64,000 nucleotides of DNA from Chrysomallon squamiferum (lineage: Eukaryota; Mollusca; Gastropoda; Neomphalida; Peltospiridae), in assembly GCA_012295275.1 (NCBI GenBank), contig CM022670.1, forward strand, positions 10,553,083 through 10,617,082, read 5' to 3'. The notes beneath the pieces were generated by a model, which made no database searches, was not told where the DNA came from, and saw nothing but the letters and a program-made list of their open reading frames with translations. Position 1 is the stretch's first letter, and each line of letters starts with the position of its first letter. This document shows, piece by piece, positions 1 through 12,599 of this stretch. A program made the position numbers and the translations under genes.

Positions 1-60
1 TTTTCATTATAAAAACAGAAAACAATGAAAATGAAGCAGATTAAATATTAGATAACTTAC

Positions 61-706
61 TTGTTAAACAGAAAGAAATCACATTCAAATATCTGAATCC
101 TGTTATCAGCACTCTATAAAATAAAATAACAAAAATAAATTTATAAGATGGACACAAAACTTTACATTAAACTGTATTGCAAATATTATAAATTTATGGC
201 CATCTTTATATTTTCATTTTTGTACATATTTAAAATGATTATTTCAAGTGAACTTGGTAACATCAGAAATCTATTACAGATATAGAATTATAATAGTGGC
301 AGTCTAGACTTCATAAATGGGTTTAAATTAGATGCTTCCTGTGTCAAGACTAATTTCAATAAAATAGTTATAATGTGACAGGCAGCAAATACTGTTATAA
401 GAAATCTGTAAAAATTATTATTGTTACATACTTCATGAAATAATTATTTCAGTTACCCATAAATTCTTTAAAATAAATATATAAAACTGTGAAAAATACT
501 GAGTCTCAAAAATATTATTTTAATAAGAAATATTTCAAAATCGTCAACAAGAAATAATTATTTAAAAATATTTTATCAGAACATTTAATGAATGCAAAAA
601 AAATAAATTGTTACCACATACCCTGAAACATACTATTAACAAAATTTATTCATTATAAAATATTTTGTATTAAAATAAAATAATAATAATGCCTGCTTCA
701 AAACAC

Positions 707-738
<32 letters not shown>

Positions 739-2275
739 TAATAATAATAATAATAATAATAACAATAATAAAAATTATTATTATTATTATTATTATTTAA
801 ACGCTAAAGCAACAGAAAACACAAGATACCTTGTAATGTTTCCCATTAATGGACTCCATTGGTTCCACTGTATATTCCAAATTACTTTCCTCAAAAAATT
901 CTTTAACTGCTTTTTCACTTGTCTCTACACCAACCACATGATGACCCTGATCATAAATCCTGTTAAATAAACATACAAGAATTCTTAAAATTATTATTAT
1001 ATAGTTTTTTTTTCACTGAAGTATAATTAGCCTGGAAAGTTTTTATTTCTTTATATTCAAAATGATGTTTTGTATTATTATCTGGTTTTTGTATTATTAT
1101 CATAATTTATAACAAGCAAAGGCTACTCACAATAAAATAGAAAAAAATAAAATAAAATAAAATAAAATAAAAATTTACAAAATGTATTGAGGTTTTGTTT
1201 GGGGTTTTTTGGTATAATTATTCAACAAAAGGTATGTTTTTACTGTATAACTGACCATTTCATGTCCAGTGCTTTGCCACAAAGAGGAAACAAAATCTTT
1301 ACATGTTCTCTTCCTGCCAACAAGTGGTCCTTGTATTTTACCAGCAGTCTGAAATAATTCAATCAGTATTTGTTCAAGCATATTCAAATTATCTTATGAA
1401 AATAAAGCATTAGTCAAACACATAAGAAATATATAGACATCAACACCACAGTATTTTTTGTTGTGGTGGGTTTCTTGAGGGGGGGCAATTTCTCTTTGTT
1501 TAGGGGGGTAGGAGTTGGTTAGTTGATTTTGAGGATGGTGATGAGTTGGGTTGATGTTTTTTTTAAGGAGGTGTCATTTGGAATTTTTAAAAAAAAATTC
1601 TCATTGTTTGTTTTGTTTGTTGTTTTTTTAAAATCTGCTATTGTTTCAAAATATTAGGTTTCATATGTTTACTTTTTCATTATTTATAATGAGTTTCATT
1701 TTCTGTAACAAAAATACAATCAAAAGAAAGAGAATTCCATTAAACATGGTTGTATTTTTTTTTTTTTTCTTTTTGTTTCCCTTAATGAATGGTTATCAAT
1801 CATTCCATAAATAAAACAATATGTTTTAGTGAATTACCATCCAGTTCCCATTGTTGAAATGTTTAAAAGTAATTATCAACAAAGAATATAATTATGAAAT
1901 TATTGTTAGTTGCTTTCTGTGGGGTGGGAGGTTTTTTTGGGGGGGAGTAGTTTTAGTTGCTGTTGTTTTGTTTGGTTAGGTTTTGGGGGTTCGTTGTTGC
2001 TGTTTCTTTTTGCACCTTAAAAATAAAAAAATTAAATTAACATTAATAATAAAAATTATATTGAAAAAAACACACAAAAAATCATGCATTAACATGTCTT
2101 CATGTTCTCTACTTATTATATTTTATAAAAAAATGACATACTCATGAACAGATGTTTTATGAAATCCTATTTTGCCTACTTCCCAGCTCACTTTCCAATC
2201 ATCAACAGTCAGGACTGCATCTTTAACAGTTGACTTTTTGTCAGTAGTATCTTCAATATTAGAATCCGACTCCAT
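61..2275 (-). CDS. TPMT: Thiopurine S-methyltransferase, first four coding exons (3' part outside window)
   Basis: Cytosolic SAM-dependent methyltransferase that methylates thiol compounds. Coding exons in transcript order: 2275-2142, 1348-1256, 959-830, 113-61; phases join cleanly and give residues 1-136 plus two bases. Visible landmarks: LTVDDWKVSWEVGKIGFHK near the N-terminus (vertebrate TPMT has LTLEEWQDKW...GKTAFH), LFPLCGKALDMKW at about residues 64-76 and GHHVVGVETSEKAV at about 81-94 (SAM-binding part of the Rossmann fold), then an acidic NLEYTVEP segment and IQIFECDFF, matching the ISLYCCSIFDL strand. Human TPMT is 245 aa, so roughly the C-terminal 45% lies left of base 61. A pyrimidine-rich acceptor ends directly before the ATG (2276-2310), so an untranslated first exon probably lies upstream, toward the divergent promoter at 3.2-3.7 kb. 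Family identity is from recalled sequence; orthology was not tested by tree. Confidence 0.92.
706..797. repeat. (AAT)n/(TTA)n microsatellite in TPMT intron
   Basis: AAT/ATA units pass into TTA units at the right end, forming an interrupted trinucleotide tract beside TPMT coding exon 3. Its translation gives poly-Ile/Asn/Tyr and is not a gene. Confidence 0.9.
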
Positions 2276-3229
2276 CTAAATTAATAAAAGAAGGAAAAAG
2301 GTTAGATATTTTCAAATAATAATAAAATAAAATGAAGCCACTATTTTTTATTGTTATTTTTTATTTTATTGAATTTAAACACAAAGTTTCTACACAGGTA
2401 TAATATATTTTGTAATGTGGCCAGTTATCAGAATAATTTGTAGACTGGTACACATCAAATATTGTTACAAAATGTAGGATCTGTATTATATATGCCCTTA
2501 TTAACCCAATTTGGGGTCTAAAGTAAAAAAATAAATATTTTTTAAATAATTATTTAAAACTAGTTCTTTTAAAACATGATTTTCATTTTCTGCTGCATTT
2601 TAAAATGATAAACAAAAAAATAAAAGTGAAAGTAATTTATGTTTGTTTATTGACTTACAGCCTGAGTAACATTGTTAAAGATTTAATTTAATTTGTGATT
2701 TGTTTTGTTTTTTAAGTTTCATCTTTCATGAGAAAGTTAAATTGAATATATTAGGTGGTCTTGGTTGTTGTGTTATTTTCTTTTTCTTTTATTTATTTAT
2801 TTATTTTTTTATTCATTTATTTTTTTTTTTTTTTGGGGGGGGTGAGGTGGGAACTGACTGAAATCGTTTCCACTTAGTTATTTATATAATCAAGTGTTTC
2901 ATGTTATTTCTTATTTCTTATAGTTATAGAAGTATAGAATGCATCTTACTCAGGTGTTACATGCTATCCAAATAATTATAGCAACAAAAATAAATAATTT
3001 AATGTAATACTATGTTACTTATGTAATAAATGAAATTCTGTGTTGTTATTTTCTGGGGTCTGGGTTGTTATTGTTGTTGTTTTTTTGGGGGGGGGAGATG
3101 TATGTTTTTCTATGAGACAATGTTGTGTATGATTACCAGTATATTACTGAATAGTTGATTAAATGATGCAATTATTACTCTTAGATCATTAAGACATGCA
3201 TTATTTTTTTTAATCTATTCTATTTGTGC

Positions 3230-3660
3230 AGTACGCCAGTAGGGAATTACAAAATTCCTATTTGTCCTATGTCATCTGATCATGCTGACGTAAGGGTTTT
3301 CTAGTAACAGTACTACGTACCTACGTGACTAAAAGTAATTAAGTAGTAGCAAAAATCATACCTTGGTCAAGTTAAAGCCCCCTGTACGAGAAAAGCAATA
3401 AACATGCAATGCGCATAACTGGGTTGTCCAAAAATATTTTTTGGGTTTCGTATTAAACAGCTTTGGCGCGTAACGAATGATCCTGAAAAAAGGTTTAATC
3501 ATGAGTCTTAAGTTCACCAATGATAATCATAATCCACGTGCGTTTCGTATTATTTGTACACAAAGTACAAATCGTACTTCCGTAGTTATTCCGCCTGAAT
3601 GTAGCCCATAAACGAACCAGGATTAGTAATGTTACACATAATTTACAGGTAGAGATTTAT
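3230..3660. promoter_or_regulatory. Candidate divergent promoter between TPMT and POP1
   Basis: This roughly 430-base stretch has clearly more CpG and GC than the flanks and sits between the 5' ends of TPMT (minus) and POP1 (plus). Visible elements: a GACGTAA CRE-like site near 3288, a CCAAT box at 3517-3521, an E-box CACGTG at 3535-3540, and ACTTCCG (an ETS site on the minus strand) at 3576-3582. No TATA box was seen. Both flanking coding exons start just after an intron acceptor (2276 on minus, 4840 on plus), so untranslated first exons are expected here. Placement is inference; transcription starts were not observed. Confidence 0.5.
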
Positions 3661-4844
3661 TTATACTTCATTGGAAATGTTAAATATCATGTATATTTAT
3701 ATTTATTGTAATTAGCTTGTGAAAAATAAATTACAATTTGTTTAGGAATAAAAACAATTATTTCAGTAGATTATTTAGTTTTAGAGAATGTGTAAGGTCA
3801 TTTAAAATGTATTACTTGTGTAGACTAGAGAGACCCTGAATTAGGCGTGTTGTGAGACATTCTATGATTCTGATTTACCGACTGATTAGATATGTAATTG
3901 AAATTATTTATATTTGTATTTAACGACATAGTGTATGATTAGAACATTCGTTTGTTTAGCGCATGTTACAATTTTAACACACTTCTAGGTTAAGTGTTTG
4001 CCATGCGGTATAAATTAGAGGGTCTCAAATCACATTTATAAAATTAAAAATTAAAACTATGGCAATTTTGTCGAATAAAATTAGAAATAGAATCAGAAAA
4101 TTTATGAATAATAATCAGTTATTTGTTATTACAGGAAAAATAATGAAAATAATAATGCATGAAAAGAAGTAAATTTCGAATTCTTGAAATATATTCACTC
4201 AGGTCAGGAGTTTCATTAAATATTACAAATTTAAATTTAACTTTTACTTTACAATTATAAATGTGAATTATAAAAAATGTTTATCTTTTCGTCTACCCCT
4301 TGTCAGCAATGCTTTTAGCACTTCTTTACAGTATTTTATTCTACAGCTACTGAGCTAGTGCACATAAAACAGTGCCATAAAACTGTATAAACCCCCTTTA
4401 CACATGTCAAATCAACAATTATTTCCCAGTGTTAATACAACATTGATATTGTGATAATTGGTGTACATGTAAAAAAATTCATTGAAAATAAAACAAGTCT
4501 TGTGAATGGCATCAATCTGTTTTTGAGAACTGCTGAGTGAGTGAAACTTCTGCTAAAAAAAAGGGGTAGATAACCTCCATTTCACTAACTTTACAAGTTA
4601 ATATATTCTGCATTTGCACATAGTTTATTACTTGATATTTAGAACATAAGATAGTTCCAGTTCTAAAAAAAAACAATGCCTGAACAATATCATGCTGGTT
4701 TTTTATGCAGATTTTGGACTTTTTTGGTTGGTTCATTAAGATAATCCTGTTGTGTGACAAGGAACTTCATATTTATCTTGATAAATGTTTTTTTTTTTTT
4801 TTTTTTTTAAAGATATTTTGTGATGAAATATTCACTTTAGAAGA

Positions 4845-6235
4845 ATGAAAAGATCACTTGATAAAGAAAATGGTGAATCTTCATCAGCATCTCAAGCAAA
4901 AAGAAAATTTATCCATGAAAAGCCAGATATTAAACTTAAGAATCCTGGAGGTGGGTACTATGAATCCTTTCAGAACTTTTTGGTTGTTTGTTTTTCAGCA
5001 GCATTTAAATTTATATTCAGCTGACTAGATTTCATAATAATTATTATTACACTAAAATTTTATTTATAAGTTTAATTCTTTTTTTAGTTTTATTTATTTT
5101 TTAACAGAACTGTTAAATTAATTAATTAAATAAATAAAATCTTCAAAGAAGTAATTTAAACTGAAGTTATTATTTTTTTTCTGACTTCATATCAAACGTC
5201 CCAAATAATATAGTAATGCAAATATGTAACTATCATATGTCTATTCCATATTTCTTTTCCCCAGATATTATTTAATATATGGAAATGTAATCAAATCAAG
5301 ATATTTAGACTATTTGCAGCACTAATTGATTATACATTTTGACTGATATTAATATTTAAAAATACAGAAATCAGGATAGTAGACTTTGCCGAATGTCGTG
5401 CTTTAGAAGTGGAAGCTCTGTCCAGAGCTGTCTCTAAAATGCACAGTTCTAAAACCATTTGTCAGCGATTGCCAAGACATATGCGACGTCGCGCCATGGC
5501 ACATGATGTCAAGAGGTTGCCAAGACGATTGCGTGAAATTGCACTGAGCAAGGTACATTGTGTATTTCTGATTATTTGTTGACCAAATTACTTTTTATTT
5601 GATTTTTGAAATATGCAAGATAAACAGTTATAAATAATGTATTATAATAACCTTATATTTGCATGATATTAAAATTTCCTATTGTATTCCAGTCATTTTT
5701 TGTTTTTATCCATTTTCTAAAACATACATGAACTCTTTTTGTGTTTAAATTTTGGTCACTGATCTTTTATTATAAGAATAATTTGTCTAATGTTTGTCAA
5801 GACTTGTGGCATGTATAGTAATTAAATGGGGTGTTCAAATTGAATTTTTAAATTTGAAAATGTTGCTGAAATATTTTAAATTCTGTTGGCAAAAACATGT
5901 ATGAATTCAAACCCTAGATAATAATCTCTTTTTATTGTTAACCCTTCAGATGATAAAAAGTACAAAAACCAATCCAAACAAAAGACCGAGTCGAAAATTC
6001 AGGCGTCGACCAAAAAATCTTCTTGAAGATTACAATCGACGTCAGAAGAGATGCTGTTGGTTGGAAACTCACATCTGGCATGCCAAGCGGTTTCACATGA
6101 CAGAGAAATGGGGTTACAAACTGGCACTGAGCCCTTGTGACAAAAGTGCACGTGCATGTTACCGGGCTGCATCCAATCACTGTCTGCTTCAGGTAAGTGA
6201 TTTTACAAAATGTAAAAGTGAAAACTCCAGATAAT

Positions 6236-6287
<52 letters not shown>

Positions 6288-9200
6288 CATTAGTATGAAA
6301 ATTTTAAGGAGATGTGTATTGTATTAATCACTTTAATCTGTTGTTTGGTCACAAAAATAGTTTTTGATTACATTATGTGATAAAGGTATGAATGATTGTA
6401 CAGGTCTAAATAAAATGTAGCTATTCAATCTTTTTCTTCTTGTTTTTTTTTTCAGGATATATCTTATGTGTGCTGTTTAGAAATTCAGGGACCAGAAAAT
6501 AAAATCATTGAATCTCTTCAGCATCTGACTAGACCTGAAATGGGTTTGTATAAAATATAGCAATTCCTACACTCACAGAAGAGCAAGTACCAGTGTAACT
6601 TTTATTACACACACATACACAGCTATTTTGAAAATATTTGAAAACATTTACATTCATGTGTTAAATTGTTGTAATTGTTAACTAATGTTTAAAAAATATA
6701 TGTTGTTTCTATATAATTATAGGACCAACTATTGCAGCAAAAGCCTATCTTGATGGCAGAAGATGTGGCAAGACCATTTTCTTTTCATATAACAAGAACT
6801 CAAACAAACCAGTTGCTCAGATTTCTTTTATGTGGAGGCCCCATGCTTCCAGCAGCAACTCAGTGCAAGGGAGACAACTTTGGATATGGTGTCATCCGTC
6901 TTGTTTTGAAGGAGTTCTACATGAAGTGCAAAAATGTATAAAGGAAAGGCATGCAACATCTTTATCTGTTGAAAAGAAACAAGAGAGCAAAGTGCTTATT
7001 AAGAAAAATGAAATAGAGAATTCTGAAAACAAGACAACAGCTGAAGACAGAGCTATGACTATAGAAGGAGATAGCTCAAAAGAAATGATCATAAACATTG
7101 AATGTTCTGATCAGTTTGACAAAAATTCCAACTTTACAACATTCTCTCAGACAACTGGAGATGTAACTGTTAGATCCTTGAAGGATAAACTGGTAAGATT
7201 TACACTGACAGGACCCCTTTCTCAAAAGATTCTGAATGAAACTCTTCAGCCATCTAAAATTGATACTGCTGAAACCAGTATGTCTGGTGATTCAGATAAT
7301 CATTCTTTGTGGTGGGAAAAATATTTCTCAGATGACAACATGAAAACAAAATTTGAGGAACAGAAGTCTGTTTGGACCCAGCTAGCTGCCTGTCAGTCAC
7401 CTGCTGAAGCCCCTCCCAATATTGTACTTGGATTGACAGTCAGAGATCCCAGAGTTCTTCTTCCTCAGAAAAGGTATTCCATGAAAGAAAGTAAACCAGG
7501 TAATTACTTCTTGATCATTATTTTAAATGTAAAGAGAGAAGTTTAATAATTTAAGTTGTTTATTTTTATTTATGTTTTTATTTCTGGGAGGTAACTTTTA
7601 TTATTAATAATATTAGATTGTGTCTATATGTATTGTAAGCTTAGTTTTAACAAAGAAAAAAAATGCATACATCATATGGTATCATCATGGTGTTAGTGTT
7701 GTAGTGTGCCAATATTGTAAGATAAGTAATAAAAAATATCTTTAAAAGACATGGAGAGAACTTTCCAACTGGGTAGCTCAAAGGCAGAGTGCTGGTAATT
7801 GTTGCCAGAGATACAGGTTCAAATCCTGTCCCAGTTTAATCAGTTGTTCTCTGCCATGCTGTAATTTTACTTATTGATTTAAATATCTGTCAGCTATTGG
7901 ATAATGAGAGGAAAATGTAGAAAAGTGTATTTAACTTTTTACTTATTAATACAATCGTTTTTGTGTTCATATTTTAAAACAACATTTAACAGTTTTTATT
8001 CCTTAAAAAAAGTTGAAAGTCATTTGATGTTAATATGATTCAAACATGATCAGTCTAATCTGTTAAAACTGAAACTACATAAAGTTAACAAAGTTTTTGT
8101 AATTTTAATGTTTTTATTTTTTAGACATAAATTATCTGCATGTAAGTACTACATATATGATACAAATATGCAACATAAAATTCTATGATCAAGCTTTAAT
8201 TCCAAAAAACAAATATTTGTCAAATAATAATTATAAACGAAAACTATGGTTACTGAAAATGCACTATATTTTCACAGAAACAAATGTTGCATCAGTGCCA
8301 AGTTTAAGTGAACCACCATTACCCCATTTGTGTGATTCTCCACTCTGGGATGAAGCAGTGAGACTGAACACAAAGGAAAACAAAATGCCAGAGTCTGAAC
8401 TTAACAAACTTCGTTCTAAACACCTTGTGCCAGGTAAGATGTATAAAACAGAACAAAACATCAAAATGAAAACTTTGATAAACTTACTGTTATATTATCA
8501 ACAGTAATAAAACAAAAATAATTTGTATGTCTTTTTAATTCCAGTAAAGTATTATATAAAATTTATTATTAAAAAACAATTTCAACAGTGAGGACATTCT
8601 GTTAAATAATACAAATTTGTATTAATGATAAAAGTATATATATAATTTATATTAATAATACTATATGGTAAATCTTAAACTGTTATTCAGCAAGATTTAA
8701 ATATGCACTAACTGAATTGTTTTACCAATATTGAACAATTTATTTTCTGTCTGCCAGCCAACCTACCAAGATCACATCTTTTTGTCCATTTCATAATTAA
8801 CATATATCTTTTCTTTCCCTCATAGATCAGAACTTGTTTTTTGGTCTGTCTTGCAATACCTTGTAAACTCAGTGTTTTTAAATTTATTTTTATTTATTTA
8901 AGGTACAGCAATAGATCTTGGAAGAAGAGAATCACGTATTCCCATTGTGCTGGTCCAGCGACCAGGTTTTCGACCGCCTGTGCTGTCAAGAAATATGAAG
9001 CAGTATAAAGCTGGTTATGGTAGTGGATGGGATCTGATAGCCCCTGCAGGATTTGGCATGGCCTTCCACCTTGCGATGGTGTACCGTGGGGCTCGTGTGG
9101 GAGGTCTGAGAGAAGCACGATGCATAGCTGCAGAAAGTGAAGAGCTGATTTTTCCTGATGATTTTCCTGATACACCAGCAGGTGCTGCAGAACATAAAAG

Positions 9201-10017
9201 CCAGTATGAAGAACTGAAGAAGAAATATGAAAGACGTCCACCTGCCAAGAAACCAAACTATACTAAACTTGGAATTTCTTCTCCATTTTGTTGTCCTTGG
9301 CAACAGTTAGTTTATTGGTGGGCTTCAAAAACTACTGATAGTAAAGGCATGCAAGATCAGAAAGCTGAAGATGAAACATCTTTTTATGTCATGAGGAGTA
9401 AGAAGGGACTTAAATTGTTGAATTCTCTTGTATTAGAACAAAAACCACAAAAATCATCAAATTTCAACAAAACCAGCAACCTGATCAGTGATTTTCATAA
9501 GATGATAAATGAAAATAAGCATGCTTTAGTTCCAGTGACAGTCACTATGCTAGGTCGAGGGGTTCCTCAGAAGTTTGCTCACATCTGTATTCCATCACAA
9601 GAAGATCTAAAGAATCTGCAGCAAGATAAAACCTTTGCTGGTCCAAAGGAAAGTCTGCAACCAGATCCTGCTCTGGCAGCAAAGAAAAAAGAAAAGGCTT
9701 TGAAAAAGAAAACTAAATCTGTTGTTAGCACACCATCTCTTTCTAAAGCATCAGATGATGACAGTGATGATGATACTTCAGAAAGCAGTCAGGATCAGTT
9801 ACCTTCACAGACATGTCATAGGCCAGTTATTGGGTATATTTCTTATGGTGACTTTGCATTAGGACAAGGTCAAGGTGCTGGCAAAGGATTTTGTTCTGTG
9901 GTAGGAGTTCACCAGCTTAGATCTGCTACACTGGATAACAAACACTGTGTGGTGCTTGTTCGAAACACAACTTCTCTGCAGTACCGTTTTGCTTACTTAT
10001 CTTTGATAACTTCTTAA
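4845..10017 (+). CDS. POP1: Ribonuclease P/MRP protein subunit POP1 (complete, 7 coding exons, 889 aa)
   Basis: Largest protein subunit of the nuclear RNase P and RNase MRP ribonucleoproteins, which process pre-tRNA 5' ends and pre-rRNA. Coding exons: 4845-4950, 5368-5552, 5950-6192, 6456-6543, 6723-7499, 8278-8433, 8903-10017 (stop TAA). The joined length is 2670 nt with consistent phases. Landmarks: [22 protein letters not shown] split over residues about 69-90, [23 protein letters not shown] and [14 protein letters not shown] at about 105-145 (the arginine-rich Pop1 N-terminal domain), [10 protein letters not shown] at about 260, the POPLD-type segment [20 protein letters not shown] around 564-583, an acidic/lysine-rich linker at about 760-815, and the conserved C-terminal block [15 protein letters not shown] through the stop. 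Human POP1 is 1024 aa; the shortening is mainly in linkers. An intron separates a probable 5' UTR exon from the ATG (acceptor at 4840). Confidence 0.97.
6238..6284. repeat. poly(A)-(AT)n tract in POP1 intron
   Basis: A run of A passes into about 17 AT dinucleotides immediately downstream of POP1 coding exon 3. It is a simple microsatellite. Confidence 0.9.
7767..7837 (+). repeat. tRNA-like cloverleaf, probable tRNA-derived SINE head or tRNA pseudogene, in POP1 intron
   Basis: A 71-base stretch folds as a full tRNA cloverleaf. A perfect 7-bp acceptor stem pairs AACTGGG with CCCAGTT; T8 and A9 follow; the D arm is GCTC/GAGT with A14, G18G19 and A21 in place; the anticodon stem is CTGGT/GCCAG with loop AATTGTT; the T arm is ACAGG/CCTGT with TTCAAAT. 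Boxes A (TAGCTCAAAGGCAGAG) and B (GGTTCAAATCC) are good internal Pol III promoter matches. Oddities: position 33 is A instead of the near-universal T, the variable loop has only four bases, and no clear TTTT terminator follows at once. The nominal anticodon would be TTG (Gln). These departures favour a SINE head or pseudogene over a functional tRNA. Confidence 0.55.
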
Positions 10018-10048
10018 TAGCAATAGTCTGATCACCAATTATTATCAT

Positions 10049-10193
10049 AATAAACATTTATATTTAGACCATTTTAAGAAATACCCAAAAGGTTATCAGG
10101 AAATTAGCATCATAATACTGTGAAGTTCTTGAAGATTAAATCATAATATATGTATATATATACATATTATTATGTCACATTCAAACAAATAAA
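10049..10193 (+). terminator. POP1 polyadenylation signals
   Basis: Two AATAAA hexamers, at 10049-10054 and 10188-10193, lie 32 and 171 bases after the POP1 stop codon. They imply a short 3' UTR ending near 10.07 or 10.21 kb. Confidence 0.6.
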
Positions 10194-11772
10194 AAAAATG
10201 AATGCACCACATTTAATTTTCATTTGTATTAATTGTAATTTTAAATGAGATATGTATTTAGTGCTTTGAGTAAAGATTGCTGTTCTTTACTTTAAGGGGA
10301 GTTTGGGAGGGTGTTTTATTATTATTATTATTAACAAAACAAACAAACAAAAAATGTGGGGGAAAAATACTTACTTCCAAATTATTCTTTCAGTCTGAAA
10401 GGGATGTGTCCTGACCTGGAATTTGAGCTCACTATTTTTCAAGTTTGACCTACTGACCTATTATTGCATCAGCTGTTACGTATTTTACAATAATAATTTA
10501 AACAAACAAACATATTTTTTTTCGAAAAGGGCTAGGCCGTAATTATTTATTTCAGCCTGTGTGAATAATTTTATTTACCTTTTAATTGTTAATCGGTTCA
10601 AATTCATGTTTATGTTTTATTTCATTCATAAAATATAAAATAGACAAAATTTAATAATTAAATTATAATATAAACTGTAATAACATAAACTGCTAAAAAC
10701 AGAAATAATCGATCTGAAACGTATGTGCAAAAAAATATTCTGAAACAGGATGACGCCATTATCATTGGGAACGCCTCCTCTAAACGGTGGTAATTATGTA
10801 AAGAGTATACAATGGGCAGTAATCCAAACAAAATAATAATCATTAAAGAAATGTCTTAGTTGTTTTCTTTCCTTTCTTTTTTTTCTCCACAAATTAACAT
10901 ATTTAATGGAAACTCGAACTAACAGATACATTGATGTCACTGAGATACAACTGTTAAAAAATTACGCTTATTATTATCTGTTAAATGTTAATTAAAACAC
11001 GGAAAACGACTTTAATTTATACGGATTTCATATGTGGTTCAATGCGCTAAAATCGTTATGTTAAAACACACACACACACAGAACAGTGAATTATGTATAG
11101 GCATGTCTTCTACATGAGTCGGTGTGATTATGAAAAACAACAATGATTATTAATTAATCTAAGTATCTAGAATCCAGGGCATTTGAATTAATCAGGTCAG
11201 AAGCTTATAAATAAATAAATAAATAAATAAATAATAGTAATAATATGATTTTAACATCATGGAATTCGTCGAGGTTTGGTTAAAAAACTGCTCGTTATAT
11301 ACAAAAATACACATCTTTCATTTAAAGAAGAAAAAACAAATCTCACGAGGCTGTGTATTCGATTAATTCTAGCAACAATTTTTCTCCTCGATTCTAAAAA
11401 TAAACAGTTAATTAATTTGAAAATAAATAAATAAATACAAATATATGTTTTCTCGGATTTGCACTTTAACAAGACCAGATTCCAGCTGTCGTCTTATTGG
11501 CGATATTATATAAACATCAGTATCGATCCACTTTTTCAGACCACGTACTGAATAAGAAAACTCATGTGGTTAAAAATGAAGATTATCGTCAATATGTTCT
11601 CAAAGATCGATCACCAGTCTGGTAAATTACCGCAGACCAAATCAGTGTACGTTCTTGTCACAAATGTGGCAAATCTGTAAATGTTTAAAAGTGAATTAAT
11701 GTTGCAATCACAGACAACATCTATTACGTATATTATGCTGTTAGATCATGCAAAAATTATTCAGTTATCGTT

Positions 11773-11773
<1 letters not shown>

Positions 11774-11849
<76 letters not shown>
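11774..11849. repeat. (CT)n microsatellite
   Basis: About 38 CT dinucleotides in the POP1-AP3D1 interval, the source of Leu/Ser and Arg/Glu frames on either strand. Confidence 0.95.
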
Positions 11850-11852
<3 letters not shown>

Positions 11853-12169
11853 AAATTGCTTGTGGTTGTATTATAATCACACAATGTTTGTTGCACCAAA
11901 AAGTAATAGAGACGTATATGAGTGATGTATGCCTTTTGTCTTAAATACGATTTTTTTTTCTTTCTCACATTTAATGATACCCTTATTTGGGATTACTGCG
12001 TCTACGATGTCTCGACTTTACTGTTAATATACTTTTTGTGAGATAAGTAGATAGGCTTATAAGCACTTGCCTTTAGAAGATGAACAAATATTTTATTCGT
12101 TCAATAATTAATAAAACTAAGAGCAAAATAATAATTAGGAAAAAAATTAACTGCTGAAGCCTAAAGATG

Positions 12170-12238
12170 TATGTATAATATACGTGTTTGTGTCTGTATG
12201 TATGGATGTATGTATGTATGTATGTATGTATGTATGTA

Positions 12239-12271
<33 letters not shown>

Positions 12272-12353
12272 ATGTGTGTGTGTATGTGAGTATGTATGTA
12301 TGTATGTGTGTGTGTATGTATGTATGTATGTATGTATGTATGTGTATGTGTAT
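12170..12353. repeat. TATG/TG compound microsatellite
   Basis: TATG tetramers interrupted by TG dinucleotide runs about 440 bases upstream of the AP3D1 start codon. Confidence 0.9.
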
Positions 12354-12599
12354 ATTTTTAAGGCCTATATTTTAAACAGGCTGGTAGGTTAAACACTTAC
12401 TATTATTATAATTACAATTGTATTTTAAGAAAACAACAAAACTAAGAAAATAAACAAAAAAGCAGTTTGTTGCTTGAATATTATTATTATAATTATTATT
12501 ATTATTATTATTATTATTTATGTTCGTTTTTCACACGTCATCCTCAGACATTCTCTATTAAAGCCATGCTGTTATAATTATAAGAGTTGTGTTCCTACT

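Larger units (their letters stand above)
10220..12540. other. POP1-AP3D1 intergenic region
   Basis: No gene could be supported here. The stretch is AT-rich and holds microsatellites: (TTA)n near 10318, AAAT units at about 11207-11234, a (CT)n tract at 11774-11849, a mixed TATG/TG array at about 12170-12353 and (ATT)n at about 12481-12519. The open frames over the CT and TATG arrays encode only Leu/Ser, Arg/Glu or Cys/Val/Tyr repeats. Confidence 0.7.

Noticed and set aside
689-970. 93-codon plus-strand frame
   Set aside because: It is poly-Ile/Asn/Tyr from the AAT/TTA tract and runs antisense over TPMT coding exon 3.
8894-9303. Three minus-strand frames of 77-120 codons
   Set aside because: They are antisense shadows of the long POP1 final exon and match no family.
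11681-11968. Frames on both strands over the CT tract
   Set aside because: They consist of Leu/Ser or Arg/Glu dinucleotide translation.
12171-12392. Two Cys/Val/Tyr/Met-rich frames
   Set aside because: They are translations of the TATG/TG microsatellite.
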